NCBI GenBank assembly: GCA_021780095.1
Contig: JAJXZK010000229.1
Span: 1-12,050, forward strand
Reading direction: 5' to 3'
DNA: 12,050 nucleotides
From: Acidobacteriota bacterium
GTDB lineage: Bacteria > Acidobacteriota > Terriglobia > Terriglobales > Acidobacteriaceae
Part shown: in pieces, positions 5,797-11,990 of the stretch
How positions within the stretch are numbered: the first letter of the stretch is position 1
How the letters are laid out: every line of letters begins with the position of its first letter
Made by a program: the position numbers and the translations under genes
The notes under the pieces: generated by a model
The model's input: the letters and a program-made list of their open reading frames with translations, nothing else
What the model was told of the DNA's origin: nothing
Database searches by the model: none

Positions 5797-6999
5797 TTGG
5801 AATATATTGTCAAAACTGCGGATGAACGGGGACATGTGCAGGAGAACGTGCACATTGCAAGCTCCGCCGAAGAGCTTCGCCAGCGCTTCGCTCAATCCGG
5901 ACATTACGTGTACTGGGTCAAAGCGAAAGGCCTCGCCGGCAAGGCGGGTGCCGGCAAGCGCGTCAAACTGGAGCCATTCCTGATTTTTAATCAGCAATTC
6001 CTCACGCTGATTCGCGCAGGCCTTCCCATCCTGTCCTCCGTCGAGTTGCTGGCCAAGCGGCAAAAAGCCGCCACCCTGCGAGCCCAGTTGGAAGATGTTG
6101 CCGTGCGCGTTCGTACCGGGCAATCGCTCTCGGCTGCCTTTGAATCCCAGGGCGGATTTCCCGTGATCTATACGACCTCGCTGCTGGCGGGCGAACGTTC
6201 CGGTAACCTGGAAGAAGTGCTCACGCGCTATTTGGCCTTTCAGCGGATTTCGCTCACCTTCCGCAAGAAGCTGATCGCTTCGCTTTTCTATCCGGTACTG
6301 CTGGTTTTTATGGTCACCGGCCTCTTCATCTTCCTGATCAGTTTTGTTGTGCCGCGCTTTGCCGCTCTCTACGATCAAATCGGCACCAAACTGCCGGGCA
6401 TCACTGTCTTCATGCTGGCGATGGGCAAAGACTTCCAATCCTATCTGCCTTATATATTGATCGCATTCGCGGCCATCGTCTTCGGTTTGATTCGCTGGAG
6501 CCGTACCGATCGAGGTGCCAACCAAATCGATACCCTTCGCATTAAAACCCCAGTTTTTGGCGGCATCTGGGTCAAGTATCAAGTAGCGTTATTCTCACGC
6601 ACACTGTCAACATTGCTTTCAGGCGGCTTGCCGCTGGTTCCATCGCTGGAGACAGCCGCCCGATCGATCGGAAGTCGGCGTCTCAGTCAGGCCGTGTCGC
6701 AATCGGTCACAAGCGTGCGAGAGGGCAAGGGATTGGCGACCAGCCTGAATGGCACCAAGATTTTTCCCGAGCTGTCCGTTGAAATGATTGAGGTCGGCGA
6801 AGCGACGGGAGCCTTGCCGGGAATGCTGAATTCAGTGGCGGAATTTTTTGAAGAAGATGTGCAGACGGCGCTGACCGCGGCGCTGTCGTTGATTGAGCCC
6901 GCAATTTTGATTGTGATGGGCGGCGTCGTGGTGACCATTTTGATCGCACTCTACCTGCCGATTTTCAGCTTGGGCGCGGCCGGCGCAATGCAACACTAG
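5797..6999 (+). CDS. pilC: Type IV pilus / T2SS inner-membrane platform protein PilC (GspF family)
   Basis: A 400-residue polytopic platform protein that couples the PilB motor to pilin insertion. It has two T2SSF domains (about 63-186 and 266-388), each preceding or containing a membrane helix; three hydrophobic segments are visible at about 160-186, 217-235 and 366-390. Typical motifs are FNQQFLTLIRAGLPILSSVE (64-83), GERSGNLEEVL (132-142), FYPVLLV (164-170), then in the second copy FSRTLSTLLSGGLPLVPSLE (266-285) and VGEATGALPGML (333-344). The start is TTG 5797: it gives the normal N-terminal MEYIVKTADERGHV domain, and AGGA at 5788-5791 (overlapping the previous gene's TAG) sits 5 nt upstream. 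No ATG would retain that region. It is followed after 13 nt by pilB with a strong ribosome-binding site. GspF of a type II secretion system is the only serious alternative. Confidence 0.96.
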   Translation: MEYIVKTADERGHVQENVHIASSAEELRQRFAQSGHYVYWVKAKGLAGKAGAGKRVKLEPFLIFNQQFLTLIRAGLPILSSVELLAKRQKAATLRAQLEDVAVRVRTGQSLSAAFESQGGFPVIYTTSLLAGERSGNLEEVLTRYLAFQRISLTFRKKLIASLFYPVLLVFMVTGLFIFLISFVVPRFAALYDQIGTKLPGITVFMLAMGKDFQSYLPYILIAFAAIVFGLIRWSRTDRGANQIDTLRIKTPVFGGIWVKYQVALFSRTLSTLLSGGLPLVPSLETAARSIGSRRLSQAVSQSVTSVREGKGLATSLNGTKIFPELSVEMIEVGEATGALPGMLNSVAEFFEEDVQTALTAALSLIEPAILIVMGGVVVTILIALYLPIFSLGAAGAMQH

Positions 7000-7012
7000 A
7001 AGGAGATGTACT

Positions 7013-8647
7013 ATGGCGGATATTGCGATTGTTCCCAACGGAAAGGCTCTCGTCAGCGACGAGACTGCGCAGGCGCAAGTGCTCGCGGCGCGCTACCGGT
7101 GTGAATTTGTCGACCTGAGAAATTTTCGCATTCAGCATGAGTTGTTCCGCACCGTGCCGGTCGACATGATGTTCCGTTACAACTTCGTCCCGCTGGAGCA
7201 GATGGAAAACAAGCTGATCATTGCAGTCAGCGACCCCAGCCGGTTGATGATGATGGATGAAATTTCGAGCCTGCTGGGGCAAAAAATCGGCGTCAAAGTG
7301 GCCACGCTCAGCCAGATCACAGATTTGTTGAAGAAGACGGAGCAGTCGCAGCGCGTACTCGACGAAGCCACCGAAGGGCTGACGTTTGACGTTCTTTCCT
7401 CTGAAGATAATCAGGACGAGACGCTTTCCATCGAGAAGTTGACATCAGAAGAAGACATCAGCCCTATCATTCGACTCGTCGATACTATGGTGTTCACGGC
7501 GCTTGAGCGGCGAGCGAGCGATATTCATCTGGAAACATTCGACGACAGCTTGCTGGTGAAATACCGCATCGACGGTGTGCTGCAACACGCCATGGCGCCG
7601 ATTGCGCGAGAGCATCACCAAACTATCCTTTCCCGCATCAAGGTCATGAGCGAGCTTGACATCGCCGAGCGCCGCGTTCCTCAGGACGGACGTTTCCGCG
7701 TGCGCTATAAAGGCCGCCTGATCGACTTTCGCGTCTCCATCATGCCGACCGTACATGGCGAAAATGCCGTGCTCCGCGTTCTGGATAAGGAGTCGATGAG
7801 CGAGACCTTCCGCTCTCTGACGCTGAACGTCGTTGGGTTTGAAGAGAACGATCTTCGCCGTTTTCGTCGCTACATCCGCGAACCCTACGGCATGGTGCTC
7901 GTCACCGGCCCCACAGGATCGGGCAAGACCACCACGCTGTACGCCGCGTTAAACGAAATTAAAAGTGACGAAGACAAGATCATTACCATTGAAGATCCGG
8001 TGGAATATCAGATTCGCGGCATTACGCAAATTCCGGTGAATGAGAAAAAGGGTCTGACCTTCGCGCGTGGGCTGCGTTCGATTCTGCGTCACGATCCCGA
8101 CAAAATTCTCGTCGGTGAAATCCGTGACCAGGAAACCGCGCAGATCGCCATCAACTCGGCATTGACCGGTCACCTTGTATTCACCACCGTCCACGCCAAC
8201 AACGTGGTGGATGTGCTCGGACGATTTTTGAACATGGGCGTCGAACCCTACAATTTCGTGTCCGCGTTGAACTGCATTCTTGCCCAGCGCCTGGTTCGAG
8301 TGATTTGCGAGGATTGCAAGCGGCCGGTCCATTATGATCGCGAGACGCTGCAACTCAGCGGACTGGATACCAGCGAATGGGCAGATTTTGAATTTCAGGA
8401 AGGCGCCGGATGTATTGAGTGCGGCGGCACAGGCTATCGCGGCCGTACAGCCATCCATGAACTTCTGGAGCTAAACGATAGAATCCGCGAAATTATTCTG
8501 GAGAAAAGGCCTAGCTCGGAAGTACGCAAAGCCGCGCGGGCAGAAGGCATGTCGTTTTTGCGGGAGTCGGCGTTACAGCGGGTTCGATTGGGCCTGACGA
8601 CGCTGAAAGAGATCAACAAAGTTACGTTTATTGAAGCTTCACGGTAA
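7013..8647 (+). CDS. pilB: Type IV pilus assembly / secretion ATPase PilB (GspE family)
   Basis: A 544-residue cytoplasmic hexameric ATPase that drives pilus extension. In order: an N-terminal domain of GspE/MshEN type (about 20-110), the N2 domain with ASDIHLETFDDSLLVKYRID (168-187), Walker A GPTGSGKTTT (299-308, K305), Asp box IITIEDPVEY (323-332), Walker B ILVGEIRD (365-372, E369), His box GHLVFTTVHAN (386-396), and the zinc tetracysteine C432/C435 with C467/C470. All catalytic elements are intact. The zinc motif and IEDPVE signature separate it from PilT. The N-terminus is short: the RLGxxL segment that opens a typical MshEN domain is not recognisable. ATG 7013 is supported by AAGGAGAT (7000-7007), the strongest ribosome-binding site in the window, placed 13 nt after the pilC stop. 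The pilM-like gene follows after 11 nt. GspE is possible by sequence, but the pilM/N/O neighbours favour PilB. Confidence 0.96.
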   Translation: MADIAIVPNGKALVSDETAQAQVLAARYRCEFVDLRNFRIQHELFRTVPVDMMFRYNFVPLEQMENKLIIAVSDPSRLMMMDEISSLLGQKIGVKVATLSQITDLLKKTEQSQRVLDEATEGLTFDVLSSEDNQDETLSIEKLTSEEDISPIIRLVDTMVFTALERRASDIHLETFDDSLLVKYRIDGVLQHAMAPIAREHHQTILSRIKVMSELDIAERRVPQDGRFRVRYKGRLIDFRVSIMPTVHGENAVLRVLDKESMSETFRSLTLNVVGFEENDLRRFRRYIREPYGMVLVTGPTGSGKTTTLYAALNEIKSDEDKIITIEDPVEYQIRGITQIPVNEKKGLTFARGLRSILRHDPDKILVGEIRDQETAQIAINSALTGHLVFTTVHANNVVDVLGRFLNMGVEPYNFVSALNCILAQRLVRVICEDCKRPVHYDRETLQLSGLDTSEWADFEFQEGAGCIECGGTGYRGRTAIHELLELNDRIREIILEKRPSSEVRKAARAEGMSFLRESALQRVRLGLTTLKEINKVTFIEASR

Positions 8648-8658
8648 GCTTAATTTAG

Positions 8659-9585
8659 ATGCGTCTTTTTCCCACTTCACTGCAAACCGCAGTGCGTCCA
8701 AGGTTAGCCTGCGAAATCGCGCCGGATGGGATTCTTGCGGCCCGATCGGCCGGGGTGGAATCACCGCTGGATCAGGCTGTGTTTGTACCGCTGGCGGAAG
8801 GCTCTGTCTTAACCGGGGTGACCGCGCCCGTGTTTCACGACAGTAGTGCGGTAAGGACAGCGCTGAAAGACGTGCTCGACTCATTCGATAGCCGGGGTCG
8901 CGACTGGACGTTTATTGTTCCCGATGCCTGCACCCGCGTGCATATTCTCGACTTTGACACATTGCCGACGAAGCCGCAGGAAATTCTGCCGCTGGTTCGT
9001 TTTCGATTGCGTCGTATGTTGCCCTTCGATGCCGAGCTGGCGGGTGTCTCTTACCAACTCTTGAGTTCTCCAGATCCGATCCGCAAAGAGGCTCCGGTGC
9101 AGTTGATTGTGGCAGCCATACCGGCGGAAGTCCGAGACGAAGTCGAGTCCATGGCGCGCAGCCTGCAACGGGAGCCCGGCGTCTTACTGCCAGCGACGTT
9201 GGCCGCGCTGGCCGCGCTGCCGGATACCGGCTCGCACCTATTCGTGCACACAGAAAAAGATTCAATGACGACCGCCATCACCCACAACGGGGAGTTGTTG
9301 CTGTACCGCTCCACGGATCGCGCAACTACCGATCCGGGAGAGATGGCGCAGGCTGTCCTGGTGGCTGCGGCCTATTTCGAAGACGCATTGCATGTGCCAT
9401 TGCAGGAAGTCTGGGTGGCGGGGCTCGAATCGACCGACGTGTTGCGGCAACATCTGGCTGCCGATGGCGCCTGGCAAATCCCCTTGCGCGCGCTCGTGAA
9501 TTCGCAATCGTTTTCCGCAAACGGCATTCCCAGCCAGGTTGATCCTGGCCGCTTCACCAGCGTGGTGGGGGCGCTGCGAGGCTAA
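8659..9585 (+). CDS. pilM: PilM-like alignment-complex protein with degenerate nucleotide site
   Basis: A 308-residue cytoplasmic actin-fold protein at the PilM position. PilM binds the N-terminal tail of PilN and helps to connect PilB to the periplasmic complex. The similarity is moderate: LPTKPQEILPLVRFRLRRMLPFDAE (from 102) is the PilM-type segment where relatives have a conserved L-R-x-L/K-x-x-x-P-F pattern, and LVAAAYFEDAL plus VWVAGLES (251-258) match the C-terminal lobe. The usual first phosphate loop (G-x-D-I-G-x-x-x-I/V-K) appears as LACEIAPDGILAARS (16-30), and the second (D-I/L-G) as LFVHTEKDSMTTAI (194-207). Both lack the D-x-G core, so ATP binding is doubtful. There is no signal peptide or membrane helix. 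ATG 8659 has no clear Shine-Dalgarno and lies 11 nt after pilB; it probably relies on coupling. Its stop overlaps the pilN start (TAATG). The fold is inferred largely from position and the short motifs. Confidence 0.8.
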   Translation: MRLFPTSLQTAVRPRLACEIAPDGILAARSAGVESPLDQAVFVPLAEGSVLTGVTAPVFHDSSAVRTALKDVLDSFDSRGRDWTFIVPDACTRVHILDFDTLPTKPQEILPLVRFRLRRMLPFDAELAGVSYQLLSSPDPIRKEAPVQLIVAAIPAEVRDEVESMARSLQREPGVLLPATLAALAALPDTGSHLFVHTEKDSMTTAITHNGELLLYRSTDRATTDPGEMAQAVLVAAAYFEDALHVPLQEVWVAGLESTDVLRQHLAADGAWQIPLRALVNSQSFSANGIPSQVDPGRFTSVVGALRG

Positions 9586-10331
9586 TGCGGATCACTCTCA
9601 ATCTCGCTTCTCGACCTTTTTTTGAGCTTCGCCCGGTCCTGCTGCGGCTGCGCGTGCTCGCAGGTGCGCTGATTGTTCTGGCGCTGGTTCTTTTTCTTTT
9701 GCTGCGCCAGGCAGAGATCAAGGCCGATCGGGCGGAAGCTGTTGCCCATAAATGGAATGTCGCCACCCAGCAACTGCAACAGGAATGGCAGCAGGATCAG
9801 GCATTGATGAAACAGCCTGTGAATGCGGCGACACTGCAGCGGTCGGAATTTCTGAATCAGACTTTTCTGCGCAAATCGTTTTCCTGGACCACCGCCATGA
9901 TGGACCTGGAGCGGGTGCTGCCCCAGGGCGTTCAAGTCACCAGTATCGATCCACGCATGACGAAAGAAGGTCGCGTGATGATGCGCCTGCGAGTCAACGG
10001 TCCTCGCGACAAGGTCGTGACGTTGGTCAGCAATCTTGAAAAATCACCCCATTTTATTGCCCCGCTAGTGGCCGGAGAGACGGCCGACATACAAGGGCAG
10101 GGGCAGGCTGGATTCCGTCCGACAATGTCGGAAACAACCGACGTCAACGTCGATATTATCGCCGGGTTCAATGCTGGGGACCTGGCTTCGACCGACGTAA
10201 ATGCGGAAGCGGAAAAGTCGGGGACGCATCTCACACGGCGTGAAAACAAATCGCGCCAGGACGGGGGCGTTGCCCTTCGTCATCCCGCGACAGCTAGCAC
10301 CCGTCGGGCGGGGAATCGAGGTGTGAGATGA
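9585..10331 (+). CDS. pilN: PilN-like bitopic inner-membrane protein
   Basis: A 248-residue protein with a short cytoplasmic tail, one membrane helix (about 24-40), a coiled-coil-prone Gln-rich segment (45-75) and a periplasmic domain (about 100-195) with the PilN-type FSWTTAMMDLERVLPQGVQVTSI (99-121). The tail reads MRITLNLASRPF, where classical PilN has INLLPxR, the segment that docks into PilM; NLASRPF is a variant seen in other PilN/GspL-like proteins. After the last predicted strand (DVNVDIIAGF) comes a polar, Arg/Lys-rich, low-complexity tail of about 53 residues (196-248), unusual for the family. The start ATG shares one base with the pilM stop (TAATG), and the end overlaps pilO by 4 bases (ATGA), so translation is coupled on both sides. 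It acts with PilO and PilP as the periplasmic alignment complex. The identification rests on topology, motif and gene order together. Confidence 0.87.
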   Translation: MRITLNLASRPFFELRPVLLRLRVLAGALIVLALVLFLLLRQAEIKADRAEAVAHKWNVATQQLQQEWQQDQALMKQPVNAATLQRSEFLNQTFLRKSFSWTTAMMDLERVLPQGVQVTSIDPRMTKEGRVMMRLRVNGPRDKVVTLVSNLEKSPHFIAPLVAGETADIQGQGQAGFRPTMSETTDVNVDIIAGFNAGDLASTDVNAEAEKSGTHLTRRENKSRQDGGVALRHPATASTRRAGNRGVR

Positions 10332-10945
10332 AACTGACCCGCCCCAACTGGAGCAACATTCGCATGACCGCGCAGCATTGGCACTACGGCGCAATTATCT
10401 TGCTGCTGTTACTGAATTTGACCTTGGCCGTGCGACTGATATTTGCATGGAACCGCGCCAAGCAGGGAGATGCGGCGCGCATCGCAGAGAGCCAGTCGCA
10501 ATACCGCGCTATGAAGTTGAAGACAACACCGCTGCGCGGGCTGGACAAGAAGATTAAGCAGGCCAAACTGGACCAGGAGGCCTTCTATGATAAGCGGTTT
10601 CCTGCCACCGACTCTGAGGTCTTGACCGAGTTGGGTGCGTTGGCCGTGAAGAATAATGTTTTGCTGGCACGTGGCCAATATGCTCACGGCAAACCGCAGC
10701 AGGGCCTGGTGGAATTGCGTATGGAAGCCAGCTTGAGCGGCGATTACGCTCCCATCGTGCGTTTTATTAACGGATTGGAACGAGACAAGCTTTTTTTTCT
10801 GATTGACGGCGTTGCATTGAATGGGCAACAAAGCGGCGTGGTCAGTTTGCGTATGCGCCTAACCACCTACCTGCGGGCAGACACGGCGAACGCTGGCGCT
10901 CCGTTGCCGTTTACCACCACCGATACCACCTCCACGGAGCAGTAG
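10328..10945 (+). CDS. pilO: PilO-like bitopic inner-membrane protein
   Basis: A 205-residue protein with one N-terminal membrane helix (about 20-41), a heptad-like polar segment (43-90) and a compact C-terminal domain (about 95-183) of the ferredoxin-like kind shared by PilO and GspM. ALSVKNNVLL-type helix (104-113), VELRMEASLSGDYAPIVRFI (128-147) and the strand pair around FFLIDGVAL (156-164) match the PilO pattern of helix, strand, 'G-x-Y-x-x-I-x-x-F-I-x-x-L-E' and strand. The C-terminus (184-205) is Thr/Ala/Pro-rich and probably unstructured. ATG 10328 overlaps the pilN TGA by four bases. It partners PilN as a heterodimer in the known pilus systems. GspM is the alternative name if this is a secretion system. 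The next gene starts 7 nt after its TAG. Confidence 0.87.
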   Translation: MKLTRPNWSNIRMTAQHWHYGAIILLLLLNLTLAVRLIFAWNRAKQGDAARIAESQSQYRAMKLKTTPLRGLDKKIKQAKLDQEAFYDKRFPATDSEVLTELGALAVKNNVLLARGQYAHGKPQQGLVELRMEASLSGDYAPIVRFINGLERDKLFFLIDGVALNGQQSGVVSLRMRLTTYLRADTANAGAPLPFTTTDTTSTEQ

Positions 10946-10952
10946 GGAAGCC

Positions 10953-11573
10953 ATGGCGATTCGACTTGGTACCGAGGATAAGAAGAAGCGTTTGATTGCC
11001 ACCATCTCTGTGTCGCTGGCATTAACGCTGATCGCCCACACGGTCTGGCAGCTGGCCAGCGGGCCGCCGTCCGCCCCGCCACCCACCGCAACCCAAGCGA
11101 CCGCGACAATGCCGGCTGGCACTTCGAACCGCGTCAGCGGGGGAACCGGCGGAGTTGCGCAGCATCTTGAGAGCGCGACCAGTCTCGATCCCACCCTGCA
11201 TCCGGAAGTGATGGCGAAAGCGGAAAATACCGTGTACACGGGAACGAGTCGCAATATTTTCTCAAAAGATTCGCTGCCGCCGGTGCAGGAGGCCGCCACC
11301 ATCGAGAAGCCCGTCGCCTCAGCGCGCACCGGCCTTGTGGCCCCATCGGGACCACCTCCCCCGCCGCCAATTGATTTGAAGTTTTACGGTTTCGCCAAAC
11401 AACAGAATGGCCGCAAGCTGGTGTTCCTGATGCACGGCGAGGATATTTTTATCGCGGGTTCGGGAGATATTGTGAACGGCCGGTACAAAGTGATCCAGGT
11501 GAACGATAATTCGGTGGTCATTGAGGACCTTGCCTACACCAATCAGCAGACACTTCCGCTGCTGGCCAGCTAG
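10953..11573 (+). CDS. PilP/GspC-like inner-membrane-anchored periplasmic protein
   Basis: A 206-residue protein with a charged N-terminus (EDKKKR, 8-13), one membrane helix (about 14-35), a Pro/Thr/Ala-rich linker (36-56), a middle segment with TSRNIFS (98-104), a second linker ending in six prolines (134-139) and a C-terminal domain (140-205) of the PilP/GspC homology-region type: DLKFYGFAKQQNGRKLVFL, then EDIFIAGSGDIVNGRYKVIQV and NSVVIED. This domain contacts the secretin in both pilus and type II secretion machines. The membrane helix rather than a lipobox makes it more GspC-like than a classical PilP lipoprotein; position makes PilP the more natural name. ATG 10953 is supported by AGGGAAG at 10944-10950. 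It is the last gene of the operon; no secretin follows. The function is inferred from domain pattern and context. Confidence 0.82.
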   Translation: MAIRLGTEDKKKRLIATISVSLALTLIAHTVWQLASGPPSAPPPTATQATATMPAGTSNRVSGGTGGVAQHLESATSLDPTLHPEVMAKAENTVYTGTSRNIFSKDSLPPVQEAATIEKPVASARTGLVAPSGPPPPPPIDLKFYGFAKQQNGRKLVFLMHGEDIFIAGSGDIVNGRYKVIQVNDNSVVIEDLAYTNQQTLPLLAS

Positions 11574-11584
11574 CCCAAATAATA

Positions 11585-11628
11585 GTTGCCAAGGCAACGA
11601 TATGTGCAAAAGTGGTTGCTAAGGCAAC
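11585..11628. repeat. Two near-identical 14-bp palindromes, centres 30 bp apart
   Basis: GTTGCCAAGGCAAC (11585-11598) and GTTGCTAAGGCAAC (11615-11628) differ at one base and sit with centres exactly 30 bp, about three helical turns, apart. They begin 12 bp after the last pilus gene. As DNA they look like a tandem operator for a dimeric regulator; as RNA each could form a GTTGC/GCAAC stem with a 4-nt loop, but neither is followed by a U-tract. No regulator gene is visible nearby. Confidence 0.6.
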
Positions 11629-11730
11629 TACATTTTCGAAGGCGAATCAAAGCGTTGCCGAACAGCCGCCGATCACAGGGAACCGGCTTCTCTTCCAGAG
11701 CCAAACGTACACCTAGCGATGGGCCGTTCC

Positions 11731-11760
11731 TTTTCATCTCTGCAACTGCTCTGGTACACT
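11731..11760 (+). promoter_or_regulatory. Candidate promoter of tRNA-Asp
   Basis: TACACT (11755-11760) is preceded by TGG, giving an extended -10 of the TGnTATAAT kind (4/6 in the hexamer). TTTTCA (11731-11736) lies 18 bp upstream and matches the -35 consensus at 4/6. The transcript would start near 11767, about 43 nt before the mature tRNA. This is a pattern match only. Confidence 0.4.
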
Positions 11761-11808
11761 AACGCTGCAACGCAGATCGCCAACCGTAACCACCGCGGGA
11801 TGCGTATC

Positions 11809-11886
<78 letters not shown>

Positions 11887-11925
11887 TCATTCTAAATCAC
11901 TTAGGATGATGGGTGACCCCAAAAA

Positions 11926-11945
11926 GACAGAGGTCTCGGGTTTGA
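11926..11945 (+). repeat. Partial copy of the tRNA-Asp 3' half (17/20 identity)
   Basis: This 20-bp segment matches 11849-11868 of the tRNA (3' anticodon-stem strand, variable loop, T stem and T loop) with three mismatches. The offset is exactly 77 bases, the length of the tRNA itself. The bases on either side do not show convincing tRNA similarity, and no cloverleaf can be folded, so it is a fragment at best, not a second tRNA. It could be a decayed tandem tRNA, a trace of an attachment site, or chance. Confidence 0.4.
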
Positions 11946-11948
11946 TAT

Positions 11949-11990
11949 GGGTGCAATAAGCACCTTACCCCGCGATCTGTGGGTGTTTTT
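11949..11990 (+). terminator. Possible terminator region downstream of tRNA-Asp
   Basis: A perfect hairpin GGTGC-AATAA-GCACC lies at 11950-11964 but has no following U-tract. The same GCACC (11960-11964) could alternatively pair with GGTGT (11982-11986), just in front of the T-run at 11986-11990, with a large 17-nt loop. Either is weak as an intrinsic terminator. The two structures are mutually exclusive. Confidence 0.25.

Noticed and set aside
5764..6582. Long open frame (272 codons) on the minus strand opposite pilC
   Set aside because: It is fully antisense to a well-supported pilC, its translation resembles no family I know and is Gln/Gly/His/Arg-rich, typical of an antisense frame in GC-rich DNA.
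11585..11628. Start of a CRISPR array
   Set aside because: Only two 14-bp units, each internally palindromic, with a 16-bp gap; no further repeats and no cas genes.
11887..11963. Second functional tRNA directly after tRNA-Asp
   Set aside because: Only the T-arm region matches; acceptor, D and anticodon stems cannot be formed.
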